A DNA stretch of 64,000 bases, from assembly GCF_019059575.1 (NCBI RefSeq), contig NW_024881502.1, positions 558,001-622,000 of the forward strand. The letters are read 5' to 3'. The notes below the pieces were generated by a model. The model searched no databases. It was not told where the DNA came from and saw only the letters and a list, made by a program, of their open reading frames with translations. Shown here piece after piece: positions 1 through 11,465 of the stretch (the stretch's first letter is position 1; each line of letters starts with the position of its first letter). Both the position numbers and the translations under genes were made by a program. The stretch comes from Amphibalanus amphitrite. Taxonomy: Eukaryota; Arthropoda; Thecostraca; Balanomorpha; Balanidae.

Positions 1-1950
1 TCGGCCGTCGCCGCCGGCGCTCGGAGCGGGCCACCGCTGCCGGCGGCGGCGGCGGCGGCGGCGGCTCACCGGCGATCCCATCAGAGGGCTGCCTCTCCGC
101 CGGCCGACCCGCGCCGATCCGGGCCGATCCGGGCCGATCCGGGCCGATCCAGGCAGGCCGTGTACCTCGGCCTCCCCCGCTGACCAGATCAGTGCCATCA
201 CGCCGTGCGGCTTTGGCCGCGGCGGCGGCGGCGCCCGGTCGGATGGGGCGGGCGCCCGGGCGCCCGATCCGCAGCCGCCGCCGACCGCCTGATAAATGCT
301 CCAATAGGGGCCGCGAAGTGTCGACTACCAAACAAATGACCGAAACCGGCACACACCGCAAAACCGCTAACGTAGCGTTCTACCGGCATAGACGGAGTAA
401 TTCTGATAAAGGTCTCCCTACGGATTATGTAAATAACGTATTGGCAATACACTAAGCAGCGAGCACCGATAACATATGCTCTGAGCAGCACAAACTGAAC
501 CTTACAACTGTACGCGCGGCAGCCTTTCAGTGGAACGCTTAGTGGAAGTGGCCTGTCATATCGACGTGATCGGTGTTCGGTCGACAATGTTATGGTAAAA
601 AGGCGGGGCCGCGGCCGATTCGGCCCCAGGGAGAGGTGAACCGTGCCGCGGCGAGCTAAGTGGCGCCGCCGGCGGCGCTGCGCCGCTGCGCCGCGCCGCT
701 CCGTCTGCCGCGGCGGCGCGTCAGCGGACCTCTGCGGCGCGGGAACAAACAGGCACGCAGGTCTTCATCTTTCACCGGCGTAGCTGGAATGCATATCAAA
801 TGTGAATTGAAACCACCGCCGCATTTAAATCGTTGCGTGGAATAAGTAGGCTAAGGGATACAGGTCGCGGTGCGTCAAATACTAAAGAACTGTGAAGAAA
901 TCTGATGTAGCGTAGTGTCTGTAAATTGAGAACGTCCACAGTGAAAGCTGATGATGATCAGGCTGGGCTTGTGATCGGATACATGGGCCTACAGTGTTTG
1001 AACATTTCATTCTTAACAATACCTTTAGATTGCGCATGTAACAGTCACATTCATACGTTCGTATTTTACAATACAGATACAATACAATTACAAACGGATG
1101 CGCGCTGTGCAGCGTGCAGTTCAACAATAGAGACGCGTGAGGCGTGACCGGTGTGGATCTCCGGGCGTGAAGGCTGTGGATCTCTCGGCGTGGGCGCCGT
1201 GAATCTCGAGTGAGCGGAGCGGTCGTGGGAGCACGATGCGGAAAGCGCTTCCGCGCACCGAGACCAAAACAGTGCCTTTTCTTTTTTACCACTAAATCTG
1301 CCACCACGAAGGCACTGATTGATTAATGGTAGACCGTAAATTTGTTGGTAGAAAAAAAAATAAAAAAAACGCACGTTCAGCAGCACTTTGCTGTTCCAAA
1401 AAATGTAGCAACCCAATATGAGAAGGCTCCACAGAGCCTCAATTTGCAATGGTCGTCGACATTTTGCAGGCCCCCCCCCTTCCCCCCGTGGCACCCTTTG
1501 AAGTCACCGCCAGCGACTCGTGAGAACGACCTCAGAGCCGACGAATTCCGCGGAGCTCCCAGGCACGGTAAAGACAGCAGTCCACGTTCATTTGGGGCTG
1601 CAGTCGCTGGAGCTCCTTTAAAGCTGACCAGGCTCGTCAGAAAGGAAATTTTCCACCGCCCGGGGCAGCTAGAAGAACGATCAACGAGGCAAGACCAGCG
1701 CCAGTGCTGCCTATGCCGAGCTGAGACTGCATTTGCAGGCTGAAGTAATATAGTGCAACTCATGCGCTCCATTTTCAGCCAATTTCAAATGCTCCCAAAA
1801 CAGCAAAAACCAGATAAAGCATATCTTTTAATATAAAATAAACGATTATATCTTTGTCAAATTCCTGTTAATCAATGTCAAGTCATAAAGAGGCCTACGT
1901 GTTCAATGCTTTGTTTAGAGGATTTCAACTTCAAAATTCTATCTTAATTC
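1..1950. other. GC-rich then mixed non-coding DNA, no gene recognised
   Basis: The first 300 bases are very GC-rich, with a GGC trinucleotide run near 37-64 and four tandem copies of the decamer GATCCGGGCC at about 115-151. A second GC-rich patch lies at 600-740. From 780 to 1950 the base composition falls toward AT-rich. Short open frames exist on both strands, but none shows a recognisable domain or a plausible codon pattern. I see no gene here. Confidence 0.6.
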
Positions 1951-1959
1951 CAAATTTAC

Positions 1960-2322
1960 CATCATTTTTCTACGTGAGTTGTATTTGTTTTAGTGCTTGT
2001 TGGAGGATCATCATTAATGTAAAAATCAAGTATTTCTTTATAGTCATGACCTTTCCTCCTTTTCAAAAATATGCTGAGCCAAAATTATATTGTTTTAGCG
2101 TTTTCAAATATATCGGCCACAGGCATCCATCAGTGAAATATCCAAAATAATATATATCCAAAGAAAATATCCAAAAGTTCTTTTGGATATTTCACTGATG
2201 AAGGCCTGTGGCCGATATATTTGAAAACGCTAAAACAATATGATTTTGGCTCAGCATATTTTTGAAAAGGATGAAAGGTCATGACAATAAAGAAATACTT
2301 GATTTTTACATCATTTTTCTAC
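1960..2322. mobile_element. Foldback element with long inverted arms
   Basis: Two arms of about 130 bp, 2018-2147 and 2181-2310, are near-perfect reverse complements separated by a loop of about 33 bp. Both arms carry the TCATGACCTTTC and TCGGCCACAGGC stretches. The 14-mer CATCATTTTTCTAC occurs as a direct repeat at 1960-1973 and 2309-2322, as expected for a target duplication, although about 44 bp between the left copy and the left arm has no partner on the right. There is no coding capacity. It is either a foldback or MITE-type insertion or an inverted duplication made during replication. Confidence 0.6.
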
Positions 2323-2457
2323 CTTTGAAACACATGCTTAGTTTTGATCAATTTTACCCGTTTCTCTTATCCACCAAAAAGTCTTCGCTAAGCGGTATCG
2401 TGTTTGCTAGTTGCTAGAGTGCAAAATCCGAGGAATGTTTTGATCACCGCTCTCTCC

Positions 2458-2460
<3 letters not shown>

Positions 2461-2536
<76 letters not shown>
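2461..2536. repeat. (CT)n microsatellite
   Basis: This is an uninterrupted CT dinucleotide run of 76 bases. It is one of six very long CT/GA tracts in the window. Confidence 0.95.
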
Positions 2537-2538
<2 letters not shown>

Positions 2539-4252
2539 CGGCCTGTTTGCCTCCCTCGGCCCGGTTGTCGCGCCCTCTAAGTCGACAGCGCCATTAAGCC
2601 GTCCTCCCATTAAACCGGCCGGCCGTGTAATAAATAGCGCGCGCCGCGACACTATTGACGCACCGGCGGCAAATATTGGCGCGGCGCGCTCATCCGACTG
2701 TCGCCCTCTCAGGGGACGGCGCGCGAAGTCCGCGCCGCGCCGTCCGCGATACTGCAAAGGTGTTCACTCGGGACCCTCCCGTCCGCGGCTGACAGAACCT
2801 GGTCGTCACCATCGTCCATGGACATTGGACAGTATGGACACCCTCCACAGTCAGCACTAGCCGCCAGCGCTGTCACGGTGCCGCCGTACCAGCACCATCA
2901 CCAATGGCGTCACCAACAACAGGGGCTCTGCCGTCACCTACATACAGCCCTGCTGCAGCCACCACTCTGCCGCTGCCTATCCCGCCGGGCCCCGCTGTCC
3001 GGCGCCGGGCCCCTGTCCCGCCGGGCCCGCTGTCCCACCGGGCCCCTATCCCGCCGTGCCCCGCCGTCCGGCGCCGGGCCCTGCCGTTCCGCCGCTGTTT
3101 CCGCTGTCACCACCACCCACCTCCCTCGCCCTGTCCTCACCCGCTCCCCCCCCCTCCACCCTGTCGTCGCTCCCCCCCCCCCCCAGCTGTCGACCCGCCG
3201 CCAGCTGCTGTCATTTGCTCTCACCCCACTCATGTTTTTCCTGCAGATGAGGGGCTTCATCTGTTAATTGCGTTATGGCTGTGGCGAAATTGGATTATTC
3301 GAGATGGATGCGGTGTCTGTAAATATTTTTCGTCGGCCAGAGCGGTAAATTATCTGCGGGCCGAAATTTGCGCCGGCCGCGAGACGGACGGACCGCGCGC
3401 CTGATCCTGACGGCACGATCAATCGCGGCGCGTCCCAAAACAAATATGACGCCGCGCTGACGTCCCGTGTGGGCGCGATTGGGCCCGGAGATCACTGCAC
3501 CACGCCGCCGGTGACCCGCCTCGTGAAGAGCCGTCTCTTGAAGAACGGGGCGCAGTATCGTGGATGCTTTCCTCGAGCGACTACCTATAGTTAAATGATG
3601 GCTAAACACTGAGTGCGATAGGCCGCATAAATTCCTCTTCCATTCAAATCAATTGCATTGGTTTGATGAAGCAATTCGTGCCGAGTAAGCAGATTGATAT
3701 AGGGGACTGCGGTCTAAGACGTCAGTTCTATGTCGTAACGCTGTACGGCACCATAGTCAGGCATAACAAAGCTCGGCCATTGTTGCTGGAAGCCTACGCT
3801 CCAGCCTCGACGATCCAGTTATGTTCCATTCAACACTGGCCGGAAGTGCTCGCGTCAAAGACGGCATTGAGAGGCTAGATGGACATTGGACATGCATACT
3901 AGCTAGTGTGTGTTATACCTAACCGTGGCGTGCCGACCAATATGCTGGGATTAACATCTACCAGGAGGCTTATCCAGAGCTTCCCTTACAGGCCTGCTCT
4001 GATTGACACGTGTGGATTGTGTGCTGACACTGTGGCGACGCGCTGTAAACCAGGCCATGGTACGGAACCATCTGAAAACGAGCCTGTCGGACGTTTGGTG
4101 CGACTGAAAAGCTGTTCACAGTTGCGGTCCCACAAGGTCATTCATAGATGTAATGCACAAGTGCGTGGTCAAAGAATAGTCCTGGACGGCTGCGCCATTT
4201 CAAAGTGACCATTAACCCTCGCCCGCACATGCCATTTTCCCATCCTAGAACG
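2537..4252. other. GC-rich non-coding stretch with a degenerate C-rich array
   Basis: Between 2985 and 3100 the words CCGGGCCC and GTCCCGCC recur at irregular 20-24 bp spacing, followed by C-homopolymer runs near 3145-3183. From 3280 to 4250 the composition is mixed. Two short plus-strand open frames (3663-3878 and 3906-4208) resemble no protein I know and have no coding context, so I do not call them genes. Confidence 0.5.
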
Positions 4253-5590
4253 CACAGGACAGTCTAAGTAGACGGCGGTACGACAGTCCGGGCAGGGGCC
4301 GGTATACGGTAGGACAGTCTGAGTGGACGGGTATACGGCAGGACAGTCTGAGTGGAAGGGTATACGGCACGACAGTCTGAGTGGACGGTATTACGGCAGG
4401 ACAGTCTGGGAAGGCGGTATACGGCAGGACAGTCTGGGAAGGCGGTATACGGCAGGACAATCTGGGCAGGCGGCGGTACAGGACAGTCTGGGAAGGCGGT
4501 ATACGGCACGGCAGTCTGAGTGGACGGGTATACGGCAGGACAGTCTGAGTGGACGGCATTGGGACAGGACAGTCTGGGAAGGCGGTATACGGCAGGACAG
4601 TCTGAATGGACGGTGGTATACGACAGGACAGTCTGAGTGGACGGCGGTATGGCGGTCTGGGCAGGCGGTACGGCAGGACAGTCTGAGTGGACGGCGGTAC
4701 GGCAGGGCAGGACAGTCTGGGAAGGCGGCGGTATACGGCAGGACAGTCTGAGTGGAAGGCGGTACGGCAGGACAGTCTGGGAATGAGGCGGTACGACAGG
4801 GCAGTCTGAGTGGACGTCGGTACGGCAGGACAGTCTGAGTGGACGGGTATACGGCAGGACAGTCTGAGTGGACGGCGGTATGGCAGTCTGGGAAGGCGTT
4901 ACGACAGGACAGTCTGAGTGGACGAGTATACGGCAGGACAGTCTGGGAATGCGGTAGGTATACGGCAGGACAGTCTGAGTGGACGGTGGTACTGCAGTCC
5001 GGGCAGGCGGCAGTACGACAGGGCAGTCTGAGTGGACGCGGTATATACGGCAGGACAGTCTGAGTGGACGGCGGTATACGACAGGACAGTCTGAGTGGAT
5101 GGCGGTACGGCAGGACAGTCTGAGTGGATGGCGGTACGGCAGGACAGTCTGAGTGGACGGCATTAGGACAGGACAGTCCGGGAAGGCGGTATACGGCAGG
5201 ACAGTCTGGGAAGGCGGTATACGGCAGGACAGTCTGAGTGGACGGGTATACGGCAGGACAGTCTGAGTGGACGGGTATACGGCAGGACAGTCTGAGTGGA
5301 CGGGTATACGGCAGGACAATCTGGGCAGGCGGCGGTACAGGACAGTCTGGGAAGGCGGTATACGGCAGGACAGTCTGAGTGGACGGGTATACGACAGGAC
5401 AGTCTGAGTGGACGGTATACGACAGGACAGTCTGAGTGGACGGGTATACGGCAGGACAGTCTGAGTGGACGGGTATACGGCAGGACAATCTGGGCAGGCG
5501 GCGGTACAGGACAGTCTGGGAAGGCGGTGGTATGGCAGGACAGTCTGAGTGGACGGCGGTACGGCAGTTCGGGCAGGCGGCGCGGGTACA
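4253..5590. repeat. 28-29 bp minisatellite, about 46 copies
   Basis: The units read GGACAGTCTGAGTGGACGG followed by GTATACGGCA, 29 bp in the commonest form. Variants of 26-31 bp include GGACAGTCTGGGAAGGCGG and a GGACAATCTGGGCAGGCGG type. Variant types are interspersed, and a block (about 5280-5350) recurs nearly verbatim at about 5455-5525, which indicates higher-order duplication. Because 29 is not a multiple of three, open frames on both strands run through the array. They are by-products, not genes. Confidence 0.95.
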
Positions 5591-5595
5591 GCATG

Positions 5596-5700
5596 TCCGA
5601 CGTTCAGACGGCGGCCGCCGGTGACTGTCCGACGTTCAGACGGCGGTCGGCGGTGACTGTCCGACGTTCAGACGGCGGCCGCCGGTGACTGTCCGACAAT
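5596..5700. repeat. 32-bp tandem repeat, about three copies
   Basis: Three consecutive units contain GACGTTCAGACGGCGG and GGTGACTGTCC. The array abuts the right edge of the preceding minisatellite but is unrelated in sequence. Confidence 0.85.
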
Positions 5701-7017
5701 GCCGGCGCCGTCCGTCCGTCCGGGACCGACGGTCACCGGAGGTGTGCCGTGTCCCCGGGTGGCAGCCGCTCGGCTGGGTCGAATATCGATGCAATCGGGG
5801 CTATTCAGGCCGAGAGAGCGACGTCCGTCGCGCGGGCGACGCCGCCGGCCCGTGGCGGCCGGCTCTGCCGCCTGGCTGACCCGAATTTGACGGCTGGGTG
5901 GCGCTGCCCGGGCGGGGACAGGAGTGACCGCCCCGTCCCGGAGTGGGACGGACCCGTCGTCAGCTCACCAGTGACAGTGGTGGGTGGCCGCCGCCTGAGA
6001 GCTCCGTCCCGGAGTGGGACGGACCCAGCAGCTGACTGCACCTGCAGGACTGACTGGAGTGGGACACGGAGCCGTCAGCTGACCAGTCCAAGCCGGAACC
6101 GGAGTGACCGTCTGGGACGGGCCCCACCAGCTGTTCAGGTGGTCAGCCGGCTCTTCACCAGGCGGAGGGCGCAGAGCCAACTGAAACGCACACTCCGCTC
6201 GCAGCTTGTACTGGCTACAGTGTTACTGCACGGCAAATAACCCCGAACAAAACATGGCCGCATCAACACCCGTGAAAATGTGCACACACTGCTCAAAATT
6301 CACAAAGACACTTCAACTATTATTTCAGAGATGGGCCATGTCATTATCCAAGCATACGAAGACAATTTGCACCTGCACAGTGGGTTGAAACTACAAAATG
6401 ACAGGCCTTTCCCAACCGAGTAGTTTATTCGTGCGTTCGTATATTAATGGTGACCATTTTTCACCTAAGGAACAGTGAACTTTGTCCAAATGGAGTGAGG
6501 CAGGCCTTTTAAGATGAAGGAAATCAAAACAGTCACGCAATCACTGAAGCAACGTATTGGTCCCCGCGGCACAGTAGGCTTTGTTGATTGGGTCATTTGT
6601 TTGCGGGGGCGTTTGACAGTGCACTGGCACGGACAAACCTGCGTAATGTGTTGGCAGTAGATGGTGCCTGACGCCTGTTGTACCGGGGCGAGCTGTGCGC
6701 GGTGGCCGGGGGGGGGGCAGGTCGGGGGAGGGTCTCCCGCTGATGGCGGATCAGTGCGGCCGCTGCCAGGACAGGCGGTGTCCGCCGCAGGGGGGGGGGG
6801 GCAGCTGATGACAGGCGGTGTTCGCCGCAGGGGGGGGGGAGGGGGTAGCTGATGAGGGATCAGCCAGGAACTCTAGGGAGATCGGAGACCTACAAGCGCC
6901 ATCCGGTAACAGGGGGTCCACATGCACCGACCGGCGACATGGTCTCCCGCCGCGCCGGCCGGTGACCGGGGGTACAGTTCTACCAGCCTGTGGCCGAAGT
7001 CCACCGCCCGCCGCCAG
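5701..7017. other. Non-coding stretch with short duplicated words
   Basis: The 20-mer CCGTCCCGGAGTGGGACGGA occurs twice, near 5935 and 6006, about 71 bp apart. From 6200 to 6660 the sequence is unique and AT-richer. At about 6769-6840 a GGCGGTGT-CCGCCGCAG word followed by a G-homopolymer occurs twice. No gene is recognisable. Confidence 0.5.
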
Positions 7018-7152
7018 TGGTCCACCGCCATGCCGGTGAGAGAGGGTCCGCCGCCATGCCGGTGAGAGGGGGTCCACCGCCGGAAGGTGAGAGGGGGTCC
7101 ACCGCCGGACAGTGAGAGGGGGTCCACCGCCATGCCGGTGAAAGGGGTCCAT
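7018..7152. repeat. 25-26 bp tandem repeat, five to six copies
   Basis: The units consist of GGGGTCCACCGCC, then ATGCCG or a variant, then GTGAGAG. The array is locally homogenised and stops before the AT-rich segment that contains TATAAAATA at about 7206. Confidence 0.85.
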
Positions 7153-7478
7153 CGCCGTCCCCGTCCCAAACGGAGTGACTCAAAAACTGGCTGGCTGTAC
7201 TAGTGTATAAAATACCGACTCAACCACGATAGAGCTCCATCGACTCAGTCTGGCCAGCCATCTATCGAATATCTTTCTGTAAAAGCAATCTAACATAACG
7301 CTGTAACTTAAAATGGGGGGAAAATACCCACTGACTGCCTAGTCCTTAGGAGTTCGCACTTACCTACTGGGCAGTATGGGCACCAAATCATACAAACGTA
7401 ATAAATAGGATAGGCATAATTTAGGCCAATGAGATGCATTTGAAGTATACCTGTTGTAAATCTGCACTACAAAATAAC

Positions 7479-8666
7479 TTATCCCTCGCGGGCCCGGGGG
7501 GGGGGCGTTTTTCGCCCCCCCTGGCGAATATTTGGGATAACTCCCGAACGCTTAGGGATAGGAAGGCGAAACTTTCAGTACCTTTTCTCCCATCAATTTG
7601 ACATCTTCTGTAGTAAAAAATTTGGACATAGCCCCCTTGATGACGTCACAAGGTCCATTTTTCTAGACCTCTGCACGGCAAACTTTGGCGTCACAGACGC
7701 AAACTTCAAATAGCTGCTAAAAATAGAGTTTTAGAGATACAGACAAATTACGAGCACGGCTGTGTAGCGTTTTACCTAGAAAAAAATAGAAAAATAGTTT
7801 TGGTGACCTGAGGTCAGAGGTCAGGTCAACGACCCCGAAATGTGGTTTTAGTTTTTCGCAAATAACTTCGACAAAAATGGTCCTAGAGCTACGGCAGTGG
7901 TACCATCGCATTCGCCTTGTCAAGCCGCGTCGAATGATATATATTTTGTTCGGAAAAGGTCAAGTTTCATGTTGACCTCATGTGACCTCGAATGACCTCT
8001 GGTTGACCTTGACACATGAAAGGTCGCTTATGATGGATTTGTACCCGCTGATCACGAATCTGGCATCTATTTTCCTCTAAGCCTTCATTTAGAGCTTCCG
8101 GATGGCAAAATTGTCTTATTTATTATTACTAACTTGAATCAGTGAAATAGCCTCTAGCAGGGATACTCTTCTGTGACCTTGACCTTTGAGCAGCCTTGTA
8201 TCGTAAGATGAACTACAAATAGGGAACTAATAAGCCTCAAAACATTTCAAAACATCTTGGAAGTTAGCACGCAAGATGTGCAAAAAAGTGCCAAGTTTGA
8301 GGTCAATTTTGAGCGTGACCTTGACCTTGACCTTTAATTTGGAGCACATTTTCAGAATCCTCAGATTCTCTTCTTTCGTTTGACACCCAATTTTGCCGGT
8401 TTGATGCAGCCTGCCGTCCTCTAGAAGGCTTACTTTGAGATCACTACACATGTGCCGGTTTTGGCCTTTGACCTTGACCTCCGACCTTGAAAATTGACCT
8501 GAGGTCAAAATTTTTAGGTGCATTAGAATCGTCTCGTAAGGACCTTTCGTTTGGTATCGCTTTTGTTTCCGTAGCTCCCTTATTTACGGAGTTAGACAGG
8601 GGGGCGAAAAACGCCCCCCCCCGGGCTGCGGTGGTTGGGATTACCCCCCGGGCCCGGCCGGGTTAT
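7479..8666. mobile_element. TTAA-type G-hairpin MITE, copy A1 (TTAT-flanked)
   Basis: The element is about 1.18 kb and non-coding. Its ends are CCCTCGCGGGCCCGGGGG on the left and the complement of CCCGGCCGGGCCCGGGGG on the right. Inside each end lies a G-run, the loop GCGTTTTTCGCC, and a C-run. TTAT stands directly outside both ends in the same orientation (7479-7482 and 8663-8666), so the 4-bp target was duplicated at a TTAT rather than a TTAA. The interior holds many AGGTCA/TGACCT half-sites, including three contiguous TGACCT copies near 8320-8333, and the motif GCGTCGAATGATATA at about 7927. A2 (9628) is a second copy. Assignment to a piggyBac-like group rests on target site and terminal CCC only. 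Confidence 0.8.
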
Positions 8667-9028
8667 AGACAACCAATTGTAGCTATCTCTTTCCATGCAT
8701 AGGGCGCTAAGACGTGGTCAGCTGATCACGTCTGACATCACGACACGATATATTACAGTTACACATGTTAATTAACCCGCGACCCGTTGGGGGTGGGAAG
8801 GGCCCCCCACCCTGTGGTTTTTTTGCAGATAACTCAGAAACAGCTGCGAATTTCAGCTTAACACTTTCAGTACCTCTCCGGACATCAATTTTACACAACT
8901 CCTGGAAAAACAGGTCCCAGGTCATCTTAGGTCAAGAGCTATAGAGGTCAAACTTCGAGGTCATGTTCGGCAATTTTTCGTCGAAAAGTTGTCCACCGAG
9001 AAAAATCGCAGAAAATCGGAGTTTCAAC

Positions 9029-9412
9029 TAGAGGTGGCAAAATGTGGACCCGAGGACCCGGTCCAAAGAACCAGTCTGGACCCATATGGGTCCAGACCGG
9101 TTCCTGGAAATTTTCTGACGGGCCCAACCGGGTCCTGCCATAAACTATACATCTTGCACACTACACATTATTGCAAGATATGAAGTGAATGTTTCTTTGC
9201 ACACAGTACCTCATGAGTATTCCAAGTGGGAAATAGGCTGTTTTACATGATGCAACTAATGATTCCTACAAGTAGTTTGTATTAATTGACTTTTGGGGGA
9301 CGGGTCCAACTGGTTCCGGTTCCAACTAAGACCGGGTCCGACTGGTTCCAGAAATGTCCAGCCGGGTCTGGTTCGAGTCTGGTTCCAAAAAATTCATATT
9401 TTGCCACCTCTA
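9029..9412. mobile_element. hAT-like MITE with 8-bp target duplication
   Basis: This is a 384-bp element with perfect 15-bp terminal inverted repeats TAGAGGTGGCAAAAT. The octamer GTTTCAAC is duplicated exactly at 9021-9028 and 9413-9420. An 8-bp duplication with this type of end is characteristic of the hAT superfamily. The interior carries subterminal repeats of GGTCCGACTGGTTCC-like words on both strands and a GGACCCATATGGGTCC palindrome. There is no coding capacity, so it would need a transposase supplied elsewhere. It is inserted into C1. Confidence 0.9.
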
Positions 9413-9460
9413 GTTTCAACTTCGCGACTCAAAAATTGAACCGTAGGTATACCTAAAAAA

Positions 9461-11465
9461 CAGTGGCGGCGCCACGAATTTTCGCCAGTGGGGGCAAGCT
9501 TGAGACTGACCCGACTGTTGTCTGATAACGCCGATCTGCAAAATCCATGAGCACATTGTCCCTAGATGTTGTCATTCAAAATTATTTTGGTTTTAGGTTT
9601 CATGCATAGGCGTATTGAGTTTAACCATTAACCCTCGCGGGCCCGGAAAGGGGGGGGGGGCATTTTTCGCCTCCCCTGGCGAATATTTGCGATACCTCAC
9701 GAACGCTTAGGGATAGAAAGACGAAGCTTGCTGTACCTTATCCCCCATTAGTTTGACATCTTTTGAAGCAAAAAATTTGGACCTAGCCTCCTTGATAATG
9801 TCTCAGAGCCGATTTTTCTAGACTCCTGCACGGCAAACTTCGTCGTCACGGACGTGAACTTCAACCAGCTGCCAAAAATTGAGTTTTAGAGATAAAGACA
9901 AATTACGAGCACGGTTGTGTAGCATTTGACCCAGAAAAAAATACTTAAGTAACTTTGGTGACCTGAGGTCAGAGGTCAGGGCAACGACCCCGAGCTGGGG
10001 CTTTAGTTTCTTTTTTTCGCAAATAACTTCAACAAAAATGGTTCTGGAGCTACGGCAGTGGTACCTTCGCATTAGTCTTGTCGAGACGCGTCGAATGACA
10101 TATATATTGTTTGGAAAAGGTCAAGTTTTATGTTGACCTCATGTGACCTCGAATGACATTTGGTTGATTTTTTACACATGGAAGGTCATTTGTGATGATT
10201 TCGTAGCCGCGGATCACGATTCTTGGCCTCTGGCATCCATTTTGCTGTAAGCATTCATTTAGAGCCTCAGTATGGCAAAACATGTTTTAATTATTATGCC
10301 TGACTTGAATAGTGAAATAGCCTCTAGCAAGGATACTCTCTTGTGACTTTGACCTCGTAGCAGTCTTGTATCGTAAGCTTAAGCACAAATAGGGGTCCGC
10401 TAAGCTTGAAAACATATCAAAACATCTCGGAATTTAGTATACAAGATATAAGAAAAAGTGCAAAGTTTGTGGTCAATTTTGAGCATGATCGTGACCTTGA
10501 AGTTGAATGTTATGCACATCATCGGAATCCACGGATTCTCTTCTTTTGTTCAACATCCCTTTTAGCCGATTTTATGCACCATGCCGTCCTCTGGAACACG
10601 TACTTTGAGACCACTACATTAATGCCGGTTTTTGCCTTTGACCTTGAATTCTGACCTTGAAAACTGACCTGAGGTCAAAAAGTTTCGGTGCTTTAGAATC
10701 TTCTCATAGATACTTTTCGTTTGGTACCATTTTTGTTTCAGTAGCTGCCTTATTAACGGAGTTAAACAGGGGGGGGGGGCTACCCCGGGCTGCGGTGGTT
10801 AGGATTACCCCCGGGCCGCCCGGCCGAAATAAAACTATAAAACTAGATTGCGAGACACAAACCTGTGAAAACTACTGAAAACGTTATGTTGTTCGTTGAG
10901 ATGTAAAATGGTGTGTTCCTCAAAACTATAGTCAGTACCTATTTCTCATTTTCCCCGTAGTACGTATATATGTGCGATTCTCTCACATACGATTGATATA
11001 GGTACGAGAATAAGCTCCATTAGGGCGACCCACATACAATTCCAGATAACCCGGGATATACATACCTATCACATTTTGTCATACCTCTCTGAGCTCAGTC
11101 TCAGTCTAAGGGTTCCCAAAAGAGGGTGATCTCTTCTCTGGCCGACTTTTGATAAACTGCTTCTCAACCTCCTCGAGATTAAGCTCTAGGGCAGCCTTTT
11201 GGTGAATGAAAATGAGTAGGAGAATGAGTGGGAGTACGAGATATGCGACAGACGGTCCGAGAACGAACGTTCTGCTGACGCACTTGATACGAGGACCGTC
11301 AAAAACAGGCGTACTATTATAACCGCCTATAATGAATGTTGCACCGGTCTTCTGTTCCCATACATCAGCCAAATTTTGTGGGGGCAAAAACATAGTCTTG
11401 CCCCCACGGCCTCCTGCCAGTGGGGGCAGTCTGCCCCCACTGCCCCCACGGTGGCGCCGCCCTTG
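9461..11465. mobile_element. hAT-like element D with 8-bp target duplication, carrying A2
   Basis: The ends are CAGTGGCGGCGCCACG on the left and the complement of CAAGGGCGGCGCCACC on the right. The octamer CTAAAAAA is duplicated at 9453-9460 and 11466-11473. GTGGGGGCA words occur just inside both ends, repeated several times on the right (about 11380-11450). Without the inserted A2 the element is about 0.8 kb. A 95-codon minus-strand open frame at 11106-11393 has a hydrophobic stretch but no recognisable domain, so I do not call it a gene. Confidence 0.8.
9628..10832. mobile_element. TTAA-type G-hairpin MITE, copy A2, nested in D
   Basis: It begins at TTAA (9628-9631) with CCCTCGCGGGCCCGG and aligns with A1 along its length. 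Shared features include the GGCGAATATTTG block, the GCGTCGAATGA motif near 10088, and the right-hand GGGCTGCGGTGGTTAGGATTA segment. The right target site is decayed (GAAATAA where A1 has GGGTTAT), so the exact end is approximate. This is the innermost and therefore youngest layer of the nested block. Confidence 0.75.

Noticed and set aside
4264..5594. Open frames of 351 and 365 codons across the 28-29 bp array
   Set aside because: The same tandem-repeat effect; no start context, domain or composition typical of a protein.
11106..11393. 95-codon minus-strand frame with a hydrophobic stretch inside element D
   Set aside because: Short, no transposase motif, and not preserved elsewhere in the window.
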